From positions 179,611-243,610 of the forward strand of contig KQ960828.1 of assembly GCA_001553355.1 (NCBI GenBank): a DNA stretch of 64,000 nucleotides, given 5' to 3'. The stretch is from Veillonellaceae bacterium DNF00626 (lineage in GTDB: Bacteria > Bacillota > Negativicutes > Veillonellales > Dialisteraceae). Made by a program: the position numbers and the translations under genes. The notes below the pieces were generated by a model, which was given only the letters and a program-made list of their open reading frames with translations, did not search any database and was not told the DNA's origin. Shown here in pieces: positions 25,292 to 34,582 of this stretch (positions within the stretch are counted from its first letter, which is position 1; the number at the start of each line of letters is the position of its first letter).

Positions 25292-26398
25292 CTACACATT
25301 GAAACGAAAATAGGCAATATCTCCATCTTGTATGATATAATCTTTTCCTTCAACACGAAGCAATCCTTTTTCTCGTACTGCATTAAATGAACCACACCGT
25401 ATTAAATCATCATATGTGGTAATTTCAGCTCGGATAAACCCACGTTCAATGTCGGAATGAATTTTACCTGCCGCTTTGGGTGCTTTTGTTCCGGAATGTA
25501 CCGTCCATGAACGACATTCATCTGCACCAACCGTGAAAAAATTAATTAAACCTAAAAGAGAGTATGCAGAGCGTATTAATCGATTTAAGCCCGGTTCTGT
25601 TTCTCCTAAATCCGATAAAAAAGCTCTTGCTTCTGTTTCATCTAACTCCGATACTTCCTCTTCAATTTCTGCAGAAATCGGTACCCAGAGTGCTCCTTCT
25701 TTTTCTGCTTGTTCTGCTGCATTTTTCACATATGGATTTGCTGTTGGGTCTGCTATATCATCTTCTGCTGTATTCAATACATATAGCACCGGTTTCACCG
25801 TAATTAAATTTAGCTCTTTAAGTATTTCTAACTCATCATCAGATAAATCCAATTTCCTTACCGGAATTCCTTGCTGCAATGCGGTGTATACTTTTTCCAA
25901 AACAGGTAATACCGTCTTAGCTTCTTTAATTCCCGCTTGTGCTAATTTCGCTGTTTTCGATTTCTTTTTATCCACAGTTTCCAAATCGGCTAAGCATAAT
26001 TCTGTATTAATGATATCCATATCACGAACCGGATCAACAGATCCTTCAACATGAGTAATATTTCCATCATCAAAACATCTTACTACATGCGCTATGGCAT
26101 CTGTTTCTCTAATATGACTCAAAAATTGATTTCCTAAGCCTTCTCCCTTAGATGCCCCCGCTACAAGTCCTGCAATATCCACAAAACGTGTAAATGCCGG
26201 TGTCGTCTTTTTCGGTTGAAACATTTTAGCTAATTCATATATCCGATGATCAGGAACTTCTACCACACCCACATTAGGTTCAATGGTGCAAAAAGGGAAA
26301 TTGGCAGCTTCTGCACCGGCTTTTGTAATAGCATTGAATAGTGTACTTTTCCCTACATTAGGAAGACCTACAATGCCAATTTGTAAATTTGTACTCAT
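25292..26398 (-). CDS. ychF: Redox-regulated ribosome-associated ATPase YchF (OLA1 family)
   Basis: YchF is an Obg-related NTPase that prefers ATP and associates with ribosomes. The 368-residue protein has GLPNVGKSTLF (P-loop, about 10-20), NFPFCTIEPNVG (switch I area, 33-44), DIAGLV (about 69-74), an altered NTAE in place of NKxD (about 209-212), and a C-terminal TGS domain with FFTVGADECRSWT and HSDIERGFIRAEI. Length and motifs are textbook. It begins 7 bases after the dapL stop, so the two appear to be one transcription unit. Confidence 0.95.
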   Translation of the reverse strand: MSTNLQIGIVGLPNVGKSTLFNAITKAGAEAANFPFCTIEPNVGVVEVPDHRIYELAKMFQPKKTTPAFTRFVDIAGLVAGASKGEGLGNQFLSHIRETDAIAHVVRCFDDGNITHVEGSVDPVRDMDIINTELCLADLETVDKKKSKTAKLAQAGIKEAKTVLPVLEKVYTALQQGIPVRKLDLSDDELEILKELNLITVKPVLYVLNTAEDDIADPTANPYVKNAAEQAEKEGALWVPISAEIEEEVSELDETEARAFLSDLGETEPGLNRLIRSAYSLLGLINFFTVGADECRSWTVHSGTKAPKAAGKIHSDIERGFIRAEITTYDDLIRCGSFNAVREKGLLRVEGKDYIIQDGDIAYFRFNV

Positions 26399-26405
26399 CT
26401 ATACT

Positions 26406-27647
26406 TTACCTTTCTAAACCGGCTATCGCTTTTTTCAATCGCTCTACCGCTATCTTTGTATTTTCAGGTGTATTAAAAGACGTAAGTCTTACAAACCCTT
26501 CTCCGCAAGGACCAAACCCGGATCCCGGAGTACAAATAACTTCTGCATTTTCTAAAAGAAAATCGAAAAATTCCCAACTGGACATTCCTTTTGGAACTGC
26601 CATCCATATATAAGGACTATTTTTCCCTCCAAAAGCAGGTAGATTTACCGATTCTACCGCTTCTAAAATAATTCGTGCATTTTCTTTATATATTTCCAAA
26701 ATATCTTGGATTTGTTTTTTCCCTATCTCTGAATAAACAGCTTCCGCACCGCGTTGCACAATATACGAACAACCGTTAAACTTTGTACATTGTCTGCGAT
26801 ACCATAATTCACGAGCACTCACTTTCTCGCCTTTTTCTGTTTCTAATTGCAATTCTTTTGGAATAACTACATATCCGCAACGAACTCCTGTAAATCCCGC
26901 CGTTTTGGAATATGAACGAAATTCCATAGCCACTTCTTTTGCTCCATCAATCTCATATATGCTATGAGGTATATCATTTTCTGTAATAAATGCTTCATAA
27001 GCAGCATCAAATAGAATAATTGATCCGGTTTGCTTCGCATATTTTACCCAAGTAGTCAAATCTTTTCTATTCAATGCCACACCGGTAGGATTATTAGGAG
27101 AACATAGATAAATAATAAGCGGATCATGAACCGGTAAATTTGCTTTGAATCCACACTCTTCATAGCATGGCAAATATTCTAACTTCTGAAATGCGCCATC
27201 AACAAATCGCCCACTTCGTCCGGCCATCACTTGACTATCCACATAAACCGGATACACCGGATCTGTTACAGCTACTGTATCATGCAACCCGAATATTTCT
27301 TGAATATTTCCTATATCACATTTAGCTCCATCACTTACAAATATTTCGTCAGGCGAAATCGCGCACCCACGAGCTTGGAAATCATTTTTAGCAATAGCTT
27401 CCCGCAAAAAAGCATATCCCTCTTCAGGCCCATATCCATGGAAAGTTTCCACCTGCCCCATCTCTTTTACTGCCTTAGTCATCGCCTCAATAACTACCGG
27501 AGCCAGAGGTTGTGTTACGTCTCCAATACCTAACGATATAATATTTGCATCTTTATGAATTGCTTTATAAGCTTCCTGTTTTTCTTTCACCTTTGCAAAT
27601 AAATATGCGCCTTGCAAATTCAAAAAATTTTCATTACAATGTGCCAA
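26406..27647 (-). CDS. dapL: LL-diaminopimelate aminotransferase
   Basis: DapL converts tetrahydrodipicolinate directly to LL-diaminopimelate with glutamate as amino donor, bypassing the succinylase or acetylase steps. The protein (about 413 residues) has NENFLNLQGAYLFAKV at the N-terminus, the FHGYGPEEGYAFLREAI and SDGAKCDIGN segments characteristic of DapL, SPNNPTGVAL, and the PLP lysine in YSKTAGFTGVRCGY. I prefer the TTG at 27647, with GAGG 8 bases upstream and the family-like start MAHCNENFL; an ATG at 27653 and one at 27698 are alternatives. A consensus promoter precedes it and ychF follows. Confidence 0.93.
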   Translation of the reverse strand: MAHCNENFLNLQGAYLFAKVKEKQEAYKAIHKDANIISLGIGDVTQPLAPVVIEAMTKAVKEMGQVETFHGYGPEEGYAFLREAIAKNDFQARGCAISPDEIFVSDGAKCDIGNIQEIFGLHDTVAVTDPVYPVYVDSQVMAGRSGRFVDGAFQKLEYLPCYEECGFKANLPVHDPLIIYLCSPNNPTGVALNRKDLTTWVKYAKQTGSIILFDAAYEAFITENDIPHSIYEIDGAKEVAMEFRSYSKTAGFTGVRCGYVVIPKELQLETEKGEKVSARELWYRRQCTKFNGCSYIVQRGAEAVYSEIGKKQIQDILEIYKENARIILEAVESVNLPAFGGKNSPYIWMAVPKGMSSWEFFDFLLENAEVICTPGSGFGPCGEGFVRLTSFNTPENTKIAVERLKKAIAGLER

Positions 27648-27689
27648 AATCATCGCCTCATATCTTTCATTTATTTGAATACTTGTTTT

Positions 27690-27718
27690 ATTATACAAAT
27701 ACGATTTTTTACTGTCAA
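27690..27718 (-). promoter_or_regulatory. Consensus promoter of dapL-ychF
   Basis: -35 TTGACA (27713-27718), 17-base spacer, -10 TATAAT (27690-27695): a perfect match to the sigma-70 consensus. The predicted start, about 27683, leaves a leader of about 36 bases to the TTG start and about 30 to the ATG at 27653. Confidence 0.85.
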
Positions 27719-27757
27719 TTTACTATATACCCCTTGTTATTTATCTATTTTTTATTA

Positions 27758-29044
27758 TTACTGCGCAAAACTATATAACTTTTGAGTAACTCTCTCTACT
27801 TCATAAAATAATTTTTCTTCATCAATAGTAAGTAATTGTTTCGAACGCATAACCGGTTTCCCATTAATAATAACCGTATCTACATCCATAGAATTACCGG
27901 CATAGACAGCCAAGGAAATATCATTAAAATCAGGCCGCCAATGGAATCCATCTCGGCGAATTAATATGATATCTGCCAGACAACCGATACCTAATCGACC
28001 TAAATTATCATATCCTAAACATTTGCCGCCCTCTATGGTTGCCATGTCTAAAGCTTCTTCGGCCGTTATCGCATAAGGATCATAATTTTTCCCTTTATGG
28101 ATTAAAGCAGCTAATCGCATTTCTGAAAACATATCTAATTTATTGTTACTTGATGCTCCATCCGTACCTAACCCCACCGTTATACCGGCTTTTCTCATTT
28201 GTATTATCGGTGCAATTCCTGATGCCAATTTAAGATTACTACCGGGGTTATGTGCTACTTTCACATTTTTTTGCGCCATTAATTCTATATCTTCTTCATT
28301 TACATGTACACAATGTGCAGCTATTACAGAAGAACAATCAAAAAGCCCTAAATCATACATTAATTTTATCGGCGTTTCATTATATTTTTGTTTACATTCT
28401 TCCACTTCTGCACGTGTCTCGCTTAAATGAATATGAATAGGTATTTCGTGTGCTAATGACGCTTCCCGCACTTTTTTTATGTAATCCGGTGGACAAGTAT
28501 AGGGTGCGTGAGGTCCTAACATCACCTTAACGCGCCCATCGCCTGCACCATTCCATTTATGAAACAGCTCTATATTTTCTTGTAAAGCTTTTTCTCCATT
28601 CGGACTAACACCAGCTAATCCTCTCGATATATTTCCACGCATACCGGCTTTATCTGCCGCTTCTGCACAAGCATCCATGAACATATACATATCATTAAAA
28701 GCAGTTGTCCCTCCACGAATCATTTCTGCAAATGCAAGCATACTTCCCCAATATGTAATATCTTCATCTAAATGCTCTTCCGCCGGCCAAATTTTATTTT
28801 GAAGCCAATCCATTAGAGCCATATCATCAGCATAACTTCTAAATAATGTCATAGCAACATGCGTATGAGTATTCACCAAGCCGGGCAAAGCAAGCATATT
28901 TTCCCCGTCAATGACTTCCGTATATTTTTCTATATTCGGATTTTCCGGAAATGATTTGATATAGTTTCCTTCGATTTCAATACAACTATGTTCAACAATC
29001 TTTCCATTTCTATATGCTGCTACATCTTTAATTAATATAGCCAT
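27758..29044 (-). CDS. mtaD: 5'-methylthioadenosine/S-adenosylhomocysteine deaminase
   Basis: MtaD deaminates MTA and SAH to their inosine forms; it belongs to the amidohydrolase superfamily. The 428-residue product has metal-site NTHTHVAMTLFRS (58-70), HIHLSETRAEVEE (around 209-221), AAHCVHVNEED (around 243-253) and LGTDGASSNNKLDMF (around 297-311), and MALMDWLQNKIWP, which is typical of this subgroup. AGGAGG lies 4 bases upstream of the ATG. It is the last gene of hslO-mtnP-mtnA-sahH-mtaD, starting 8 bases after sahH, so SAH has two possible fates in this cell. Confidence 0.92.
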   Translation of the reverse strand: MAILIKDVAAYRNGKIVEHSCIEIEGNYIKSFPENPNIEKYTEVIDGENMLALPGLVNTHTHVAMTLFRSYADDMALMDWLQNKIWPAEEHLDEDITYWGSMLAFAEMIRGGTTAFNDMYMFMDACAEAADKAGMRGNISRGLAGVSPNGEKALQENIELFHKWNGAGDGRVKVMLGPHAPYTCPPDYIKKVREASLAHEIPIHIHLSETRAEVEECKQKYNETPIKLMYDLGLFDCSSVIAAHCVHVNEEDIELMAQKNVKVAHNPGSNLKLASGIAPIIQMRKAGITVGLGTDGASSNNKLDMFSEMRLAALIHKGKNYDPYAITAEEALDMATIEGGKCLGYDNLGRLGIGCLADIILIRRDGFHWRPDFNDISLAVYAGNSMDVDTVIINGKPVMRSKQLLTIDEEKLFYEVERVTQKLYSFAQ

Positions 29045-29052
29045 ACAACCTC

Positions 29053-30297
29053 CTACTCCAAGCCCAAATAATTTTTTTGTTCTTCCGTTAACTGATCTAT
29101 TTCGTATCCCATCGATCTTAATTTTATTTCAGCTACTTCCTTATCCAATTCTTCGGGCAAAACGTATACTTTATTTTGCAAATTTTGACCATTTTGACAC
29201 AAGTAAGAAACTGCCTGTGCTTGTAGGGCAAAAGACAGATCCATAATTTCTGCCGGATGACCATCTCCTGATGCCAAATTTACTAATCGTCCTTCCGCCA
29301 ATAAATATACTATTTTACCACTTGGCATAACATAAGCTTCTATATTTTTTCGAGCTTCATAATGAGATGTGCATATTTTCTCTAAATCCTTCCTATTTAC
29401 CTCGCAATCAAAATGTCCGGCATTAGCACAAATCGCACCATCTTTCATCCGAAGAAAATGTTTTTTGGTAATAATATCAATATCTCCGGTTACAGTAAGG
29501 AATATATCTCCTTTTTCTGCTGCTTTTTCCATTGGCATGACATCGAATCCATCAAATACCGCCTCAATCGCTTTAATAGGATCAACTTCCGTTACGATTA
29601 CATGAGCGCCTAACCCCTTTGCACGCATAGATACACCTTTACCGCACCAACCATATCCGGCAACAACTACTGTCTTACCTGTTATTGTTATATTCGTACT
29701 ACGTATGATACCATCCCATGCAGATTGTCCTGTACCGTAACGATTATCAAATAAATATTTGCAATATGAATCATTAACCGCAATCATAGGGATCTGTAAA
29801 TCTCCCTTCTTTGCAAGTATTTTCAGGCGATGTACACCTGTGGTCGTTTCTTCTGCTCCGCCAATAAGATGGACTTGCGCATCCTTTCTGGTAGTATGAA
29901 GTAAATGAACTAAATCCCCTCCATCATCAATAATAATATTCGGTTTATGATCTAACGCTTTATTCAAAAAAATATCATATTCTTCATTAGTACAATTATG
30001 CCATGCATACACAATAATTCCTTTTTTAACTAAACCTGCAGCAATAGGATCTTGTGTAGACAAAGGATTACTTCCCGTTACTATGACATGAGCACCGGCT
30101 TCTTTCAACATCAGAGCCAAATAAGCTGTTTTAGCCTCCAAGTGAATTGACATGACAATAGTTTTTCCTTGAAAAATTTGATTTGCCACAAAATCCTTTT
30201 TTAACTCTCCTAAAACAGGCATAAACTTTTCTACCCAGCGTATGCGCTGTAACCCTTCATCAGCTAATGATATATCTCTTATCATTGATTGTTCCAT
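29053..30297 (-). CDS. sahH: Adenosylhomocysteinase
   Basis: SahH hydrolyses S-adenosylhomocysteine to adenosine and homocysteine, using bound NAD. From the ATG at 30297 (AGGGAGA upstream) the product has 414 residues, the short bacterial/archaeal form. Visible motifs: SIHLEAKTAYL (about 50-60), IIDDGGDL (around 117-124), DNRYGTGQSAWDGI (around 180-193), the Rossmann loop VVAGYGWCGKG (around 206-216), and TVTGDIDII. A longer frame upstream has no ribosome site. It lies between mtnA and mtaD with short gaps in the recycling operon. Confidence 0.94.
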   Translation of the reverse strand: MEQSMIRDISLADEGLQRIRWVEKFMPVLGELKKDFVANQIFQGKTIVMSIHLEAKTAYLALMLKEAGAHVIVTGSNPLSTQDPIAAGLVKKGIIVYAWHNCTNEEYDIFLNKALDHKPNIIIDDGGDLVHLLHTTRKDAQVHLIGGAEETTTGVHRLKILAKKGDLQIPMIAVNDSYCKYLFDNRYGTGQSAWDGIIRSTNITITGKTVVVAGYGWCGKGVSMRAKGLGAHVIVTEVDPIKAIEAVFDGFDVMPMEKAAEKGDIFLTVTGDIDIITKKHFLRMKDGAICANAGHFDCEVNRKDLEKICTSHYEARKNIEAYVMPSGKIVYLLAEGRLVNLASGDGHPAEIMDLSFALQAQAVSYLCQNGQNLQNKVYVLPEELDKEVAEIKLRSMGYEIDQLTEEQKNYLGLE

Positions 30298-30307
30298 AAT
30301 AATCTCC

Positions 30308-31321
30308 CTATACTTTAATATCAAATGGATTGGTAAATACACCATTTTCGGTAATAATTCCTGTAATTAATTCATGCGGTGTAACATCAAACGCCGGATT
30401 GTATACATTTACGGTTGACGGTGCTATGGAAACACCTTTATAACAACGAATTTCATCGCTTTCTCTTTCTTCAATAGGAATATCTTCTCCTTTTTCAATA
30501 GTTTTATCTAAAGTAGAAAAAGGAGCGGCCACATAAAACGGGACATGGTGATATTGACATAAAACAGCCAAATTATAAGTTCCTATTTTATTTGCTACAT
30601 CTCCATTACGAGCAATTCTATCCGCTCCCACAATAACTGCATCAATCTTTCTATTTTTCATTACATCAGCTGCCATATTATCAGCAATCAAGTAACAGGG
30701 AATTTGATTTTCCATTAATTCTAATGCTGTCAACCGTGAACCTTGAAACAAGGGACGTGTTTCATCAACGTACACGCACTTCACTTGTCCTAATTCATGT
30801 AATTTTGAAATAACTCCTATCGCCGTTCCTCGTCCGGCTGTGGCTAAAGCACCTGCATTACAATGAGTCAATAATTGAAGTTCTTTCTTTCCTCTAAAAA
30901 TATTTGATCCTTGGCAGGCTATATTTTCACAAAGCATTTTATCTTCCGCTTCGATTTGTTGCGCTTCTTTTAAGAGATTTTCATACAATAACTCAAACAA
31001 TGACGTTTTATAAACATGCATCATTCGATCAATTGCCCATGATAAATTAACAGCTGTAGGTCGTGCTTCTTTCAATTGATTGGCAGATTTATAAAAATAT
31101 CCATGAAAATTTTTATTTGTTAAAGCCTCCTGAGCAATAAGAACCATCCCATATGCAGCAGCTACTCCAATAAGTGGTGCTCCGCGAACAGCTAAAGTTT
31201 TAATAGCATCGATAACCATTTCCACATTTGTACAAGTAATATATTTTCTTCTTTCCGGTAACTCCCGTTGATCTAATAAAACTAAATAATGATTTTCCCA
31301 ATAAATAGGTTTCATTATCAT
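30308..31321 (-). CDS. mtnA: Methylthioribose-1-phosphate isomerase
   Basis: MtnA isomerises 5-methylthioribose-1-phosphate to methylthioribulose-1-phosphate in MTA salvage. The 337-residue protein shows the catalytic region THCNAGALATAGRGTA (the Cys step is in the loop that follows in the family) and VGADRIARNGDVANKIGTY with the catalytic Asp. The ATG at 31321 overlaps the mtnP stop by 4 bases (ATGA), with GGAGGG 8 bases upstream inside the mtnP tail; this is translational coupling. Later salvage enzymes (mtnB, mtnC, mtnD or the aldolase of the shunt) are not in the window. Confidence 0.93.
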   Translation of the reverse strand: MIMKPIYWENHYLVLLDQRELPERRKYITCTNVEMVIDAIKTLAVRGAPLIGVAAAYGMVLIAQEALTNKNFHGYFYKSANQLKEARPTAVNLSWAIDRMMHVYKTSLFELLYENLLKEAQQIEAEDKMLCENIACQGSNIFRGKKELQLLTHCNAGALATAGRGTAIGVISKLHELGQVKCVYVDETRPLFQGSRLTALELMENQIPCYLIADNMAADVMKNRKIDAVIVGADRIARNGDVANKIGTYNLAVLCQYHHVPFYVAAPFSTLDKTIEKGEDIPIEERESDEIRCYKGVSIAPSTVNVYNPAFDVTPHELITGIITENGVFTNPFDIKV

Positions 31322-32112
31322 AAATGAAACCCTCCAAAATCTTTTACTGCATGATGACAACTACAATCTTTTTCCGGATCAAAAATTTCACAAATCTCCG
31401 CTGTAATTTTCTGAAAACTCTCAATATTTTTATTCATGCAATCCAATACATCATGATGCGTAAGTGGTGTATCAATCATACCAGCCGCAAAATTTGTGAC
31501 CATTGAAATTGTGCAATAGCATATTTCTGCTTCCCTCGCAAGCTGACATTCCGGTACATTTGTCATTCCCACCACATCAGCGCCCCATAAACGAAATGCT
31601 TTAATTTCTGCAGGAGTTTCATAACGAGGGCCTTCTGTACAAATATATGTCCCACTTTTATGTATTTTTACATTCTTCTCTTCTCCTGCTTTTAATACAG
31701 CAGATCTCATTTGCTCGCAATAGGGATGCGTCATATCCACATGGGCTACCCCTCTAAATTCTCCATCAAAAAATGTATGATCTCTTGATTTCGTCATATC
31801 AATAAATTGATCAACTAATACTAATTCCCCCGGTTTATACTCAGGATTCAAGGAACCAACCGCTGTTGTTGATACGATAGAACCCACATTCAGCATTTTT
31901 AATGCATAAATATTGGCTTTATAATTTATTTTATGGGGTGGAATCGTATGATGTACACCATGTCGAGCCATAAATATAACTTCTTTTGTACCAAATTTCC
32001 CTACCTCATAAGGAACAGTGCCAAAGGGTGTTTCAATAAATTCAGAATAAATACCGGATAATATTCCGGGATCATACACTCCTGTACCACCAATAAATGC
32101 TAAACGCTTCAT
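31318..32112 (-). CDS. mtnP: 5'-methylthioadenosine phosphorylase (purine nucleoside phosphorylase family)
   Basis: MtnP phosphorolyses MTA to adenine and 5-methylthioribose-1-phosphate, the substrate of MtnA. The 264-residue product has GGTGVYD (8-14), MARHGVHHTIPPHKINYKAN-type phosphate and ribose contacts (about 50-68), SRDHTFFDG, CTEGPRYETPAEI and GADVVGMTNVPE. AAGGAGG precedes the ATG. The adjoining mtnA makes an MTA role more likely than general purine salvage. It starts 12 bases after hslO. Confidence 0.92.
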   Translation of the reverse strand: MKRLAFIGGTGVYDPGILSGIYSEFIETPFGTVPYEVGKFGTKEVIFMARHGVHHTIPPHKINYKANIYALKMLNVGSIVSTTAVGSLNPEYKPGELVLVDQFIDMTKSRDHTFFDGEFRGVAHVDMTHPYCEQMRSAVLKAGEEKNVKIHKSGTYICTEGPRYETPAEIKAFRLWGADVVGMTNVPECQLAREAEICYCTISMVTNFAAGMIDTPLTHHDVLDCMNKNIESFQKITAEICEIFDPEKDCSCHHAVKDFGGFHL

Positions 32113-32124
32113 TTTGCTCCTCCT

Positions 32125-32937
32125 TTACATAAACCATTCTTTCATTACTTGGTTAGAAATTTTATATATTTTTCCACATGAATGACAAGTTATTTCTGCA
32201 CAAGGTTGCTGTAATAATTTTTCTTTTTCTCTGTTTGGTAATCCCATCAAAGAATTCATTATCCGTTTATTGTTACAAGTGCATTGAAATATAATAGGTG
32301 ATTCTGATAAAACCATAAATCCCATATTTTCTAAAGAATCCTTTTGTTCGTTAAGAGTTTCTTCGCCTAAGTGACGGAAAAAAGCAATATCTCCTTCCGG
32401 TAGTAACTCCATCATTTTTGCAGACGCAGATATTATTTCATTTTCTCGAATAATTACTGACGTTTGCATTCGACATAAAATCTGATCTGACTCTTTTTTA
32501 TATTGTTCAAAACATTGAGCAATCGTTCCGGAAGTTACATGAATCGTACTGCTATAAGGTTGTCGCAATAAAGAATAACGAGTAATCGTTAATTGTGCAC
32601 CAACACCGCTAATCAACTTTTTTTCATTTGTTGATGTTATAGACAATCCTTCATCATAACCATCCATATACCCACGAATATATTTACCGTCATACATATC
32701 AGAACGAATAGTCCCCAAAGTCGTGTTAGTTTTCCATAAAAGACTAATACCCTCATGATTTTTAAAATCAGTAGCTAAAACGGCTGTACAAGCTAATATT
32801 TTTCCCATAATAGCTGATGATAACAACGGAAGTCTATGAATCTTCAACATTTCTGCAATCCCTGAAGAAACATCAGCTGTGGTAAGTCGTATTCCCTTTT
32901 CATGTATATAATGACGAATATAATTTGCTTTTAACAC
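32125..32937 (-). CDS. hslO: Redox-regulated chaperone Hsp33
   Basis: Hsp33 is a holdase switched on by oxidation of a zinc-bound cysteine centre. The 270-residue product keeps all four cysteines: the CxC pair in FQCTCNNKR (about 230-238) and the CxxC pair in TCHSCGKIY (about 253-261). The N-terminal core has DVSSGIAEMLKIHRLP-like helices and a GxLGTIRSD-type strand. Start is GTG at 32937 with AGGGAG 7 bases upstream. It is the first gene of the MTA/SAH recycling group, 12 bases ahead of mtnP; a terminator after rpe lies upstream. Confidence 0.93.
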   Translation of the reverse strand: MLKANYIRHYIHEKGIRLTTADVSSGIAEMLKIHRLPLLSSAIMGKILACTAVLATDFKNHEGISLLWKTNTTLGTIRSDMYDGKYIRGYMDGYDEGLSITSTNEKKLISGVGAQLTITRYSLLRQPYSSTIHVTSGTIAQCFEQYKKESDQILCRMQTSVIIRENEIISASAKMMELLPEGDIAFFRHLGEETLNEQKDSLENMGFMVLSESPIIFQCTCNNKRIMNSLMGLPNREKEKLLQQPCAEITCHSCGKIYKISNQVMKEWFM

Positions 32938-32995
32938 GTTTTTTCTCCCTTATGAAAAGAAAATTTCTACATTCATTGTACAATAAATTCCTAAA

Positions 32996-33038
32996 AACAA
33001 AAACCCATAGAAGATATAAATATCACTTCTATAGGTTT
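32996..33038 (-). terminator. Terminator of the prpC-pknB-rsgA-rpe operon
   Basis: 13-base arms 33001-33013 and 33026-33038 (CTTCTATAGGTTT-type, one G-U pair) followed on the minus strand by a T-rich run interrupted by one G. It starts 20 bases after the rpe stop. Confidence 0.8.
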
Positions 33039-33057
33039 ATTTTCATTTCTAATAAAA

Positions 33058-33699
33058 TTATACACGCAATTCATGAATCGCCTTTGCGCGATCAGATTTT
33101 CCAAAAACTGATGACCCCGCCACTAATATATCAGCGCCTGCATTTTTTAATAGAAATGCATTGTTATGATTGACTCCGCCATCTACTTCAATAGACACCG
33201 ATAATTGTTTTTCGATTATCATTTTTTTCAATTGTTTTACTTTATCAACCGCATAAGGAATAAATTTCTGCCCGCCAAATCCCGGATTTACCGACATAAT
33301 TAATACATAATCTAAGAGTGGTAAAACGGTATCTATCATTGACAATGAAGTTCCCGGATTTACTGCTAATCCACATTTAATGTTAGATGATTTTAATGCA
33401 TGAATTACTCGATCAACATGCGTTACTGCTTCGATATGAAAAGAAGCCATTTCTACTCCAATATTCTTCAGAATATCAAAATAATCTTCCGGATGATAAA
33501 TCATTAAATGCACATCAAACGGTAATTTGGTAATGGGTCGTAACGCCTGTATAACTGGCGGGCCAAAAGAAATATTTGGCACAAACCGACCATCCATAAC
33601 ATCTAAATGAACTAAATCGGCACCACCTTTCTCGATATCTTGCATTTCCTCTCCCAATTTAGAAAAATCTGCGGCTAAAAGTGATGGAGCTATTTTCAT
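33058..33699 (-). CDS. rpe: Ribulose-phosphate 3-epimerase
   Basis: Rpe interconverts ribulose-5-phosphate and xylulose-5-phosphate in the pentose phosphate pathway. The 213-residue TIM barrel has the family marks PSLLAADFSKLGEEM (5-19), HLDVMDGRFVPNISFG (about 32-47), DVHLMI (about 63-68), MSVNPGFGGQKFIP (around 137-150) and EVDGGVN (around 172-178). Start ATG with AAGGAGA upstream. It closes the conserved prpC-pknB-rsgA-rpe operon, 15 bases after rsgA, and is followed by a terminator. Confidence 0.95.
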   Translation of the reverse strand: MKIAPSLLAADFSKLGEEMQDIEKGGADLVHLDVMDGRFVPNISFGPPVIQALRPITKLPFDVHLMIYHPEDYFDILKNIGVEMASFHIEAVTHVDRVIHALKSSNIKCGLAVNPGTSLSMIDTVLPLLDYVLIMSVNPGFGGQKFIPYAVDKVKQLKKMIIEKQLSVSIEVDGGVNHNNAFLLKNAGADILVAGSSVFGKSDRAKAIHELRV

Positions 33700-33714
33700 A
33701 ATGACTCTCCTTAT

Positions 33715-34578
33715 TTAATCTTTATTTTTCTCTTGATTTTTTACTATTCTCAAGTAAGATTCATAACGTCTTTCCAATATCGTTCCATCTTCCACAGCAT
33801 TGCGTATCCTACATGAAGGTTCTGTCATATGACGACAATCATGAAACTTACATTGATTCAAAAAAGGAACAAATTCCGGAAATAAGTAATCTATCCTTTC
33901 TTGTATATCAATAGATAATTCTAAAAAGGAATATCCCGGTGTATCCATAAGAAATATTCCCTTCTTTAGCATAACCAGTTCTGCATGTTTTGTTGTATTC
34001 TTACCCTTTTCGGTATGCGAACTAACTTCACCGGAAGAAAAATATTCTTCGCCCAAAAAATGATTTAGAAGGCTAGACTTTCCCACTCCCGATGAACCTG
34101 AAAATACACTAACCATCCCTTTAATTAGCATTTCTAAATTTGATAAACCTATATCTTCATAAGTAGATGTGTATACTGTATCATATCCAATTTTCTGATA
34201 TTCTTCACTTACCGTTCGGGCTAGAGGCATATTTAAGTCACATTTATTAATACAAATAATTGGTCTCATTCCCAAAAGCCCTGCAGATATAATCATTTTA
34301 TCCAAAAGAAAATAATTCAATGTAGGCTTTTCTATGGCAGCAACTAAAATTAATTGATCAATATTAGCTACCGGAGGACGACTAAGCATATTTTTTCTCG
34401 AATATACATGAGTGATCAATGCTTGTGTACCTTGATTGATATCATAATCCACCCAATCACCAACTAAAATATCACTTTTTCGCTTTAAGGAACCTCGTGA
34501 GCGACATAAAGATAGCTGCTGATTATCTCCTAAAATAGTAAAATAACCATTCTGATTTTTTAGGATGATTCCCTTCAT
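33715..34578 (-). CDS. rsgA: Ribosome small subunit-dependent GTPase RsgA
   Basis: RsgA checks maturation of the 30S subunit. The 287-residue protein has an N-terminal OB fold, then the circularly permuted GTPase order: INKCDL (G4, about 108-113), the P-loop SGSSGVGKSSLL (G1, about 157-168), DTPGYS (G3, about 205-210), and a C-terminal zinc-binding knuckle FHDCRHMTEPSC (about 239-250). That order is diagnostic. It begins 4 bases after the pknB stop codon region with AGGGAG as ribosome site. The kinase-phosphatase-RsgA order matches Bacillus, where the kinase is known to phosphorylate this GTPase. Confidence 0.94.
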   Translation of the reverse strand: MKGIILKNQNGYFTILGDNQQLSLCRSRGSLKRKSDILVGDWVDYDINQGTQALITHVYSRKNMLSRPPVANIDQLILVAAIEKPTLNYFLLDKMIISAGLLGMRPIICINKCDLNMPLARTVSEEYQKIGYDTVYTSTYEDIGLSNLEMLIKGMVSVFSGSSGVGKSSLLNHFLGEEYFSSGEVSSHTEKGKNTTKHAELVMLKKGIFLMDTPGYSFLELSIDIQERIDYLFPEFVPFLNQCKFHDCRHMTEPSCRIRNAVEDGTILERRYESYLRIVKNQEKNKD

Positions 34579-34582
34579 GGAA

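Noticed and set aside
25476..26054. A 192-codon plus-strand open frame
   Set aside because: It is antisense to ychF, whose motifs are complete; the frame is Ser-rich low-quality coding with no ribosome site.
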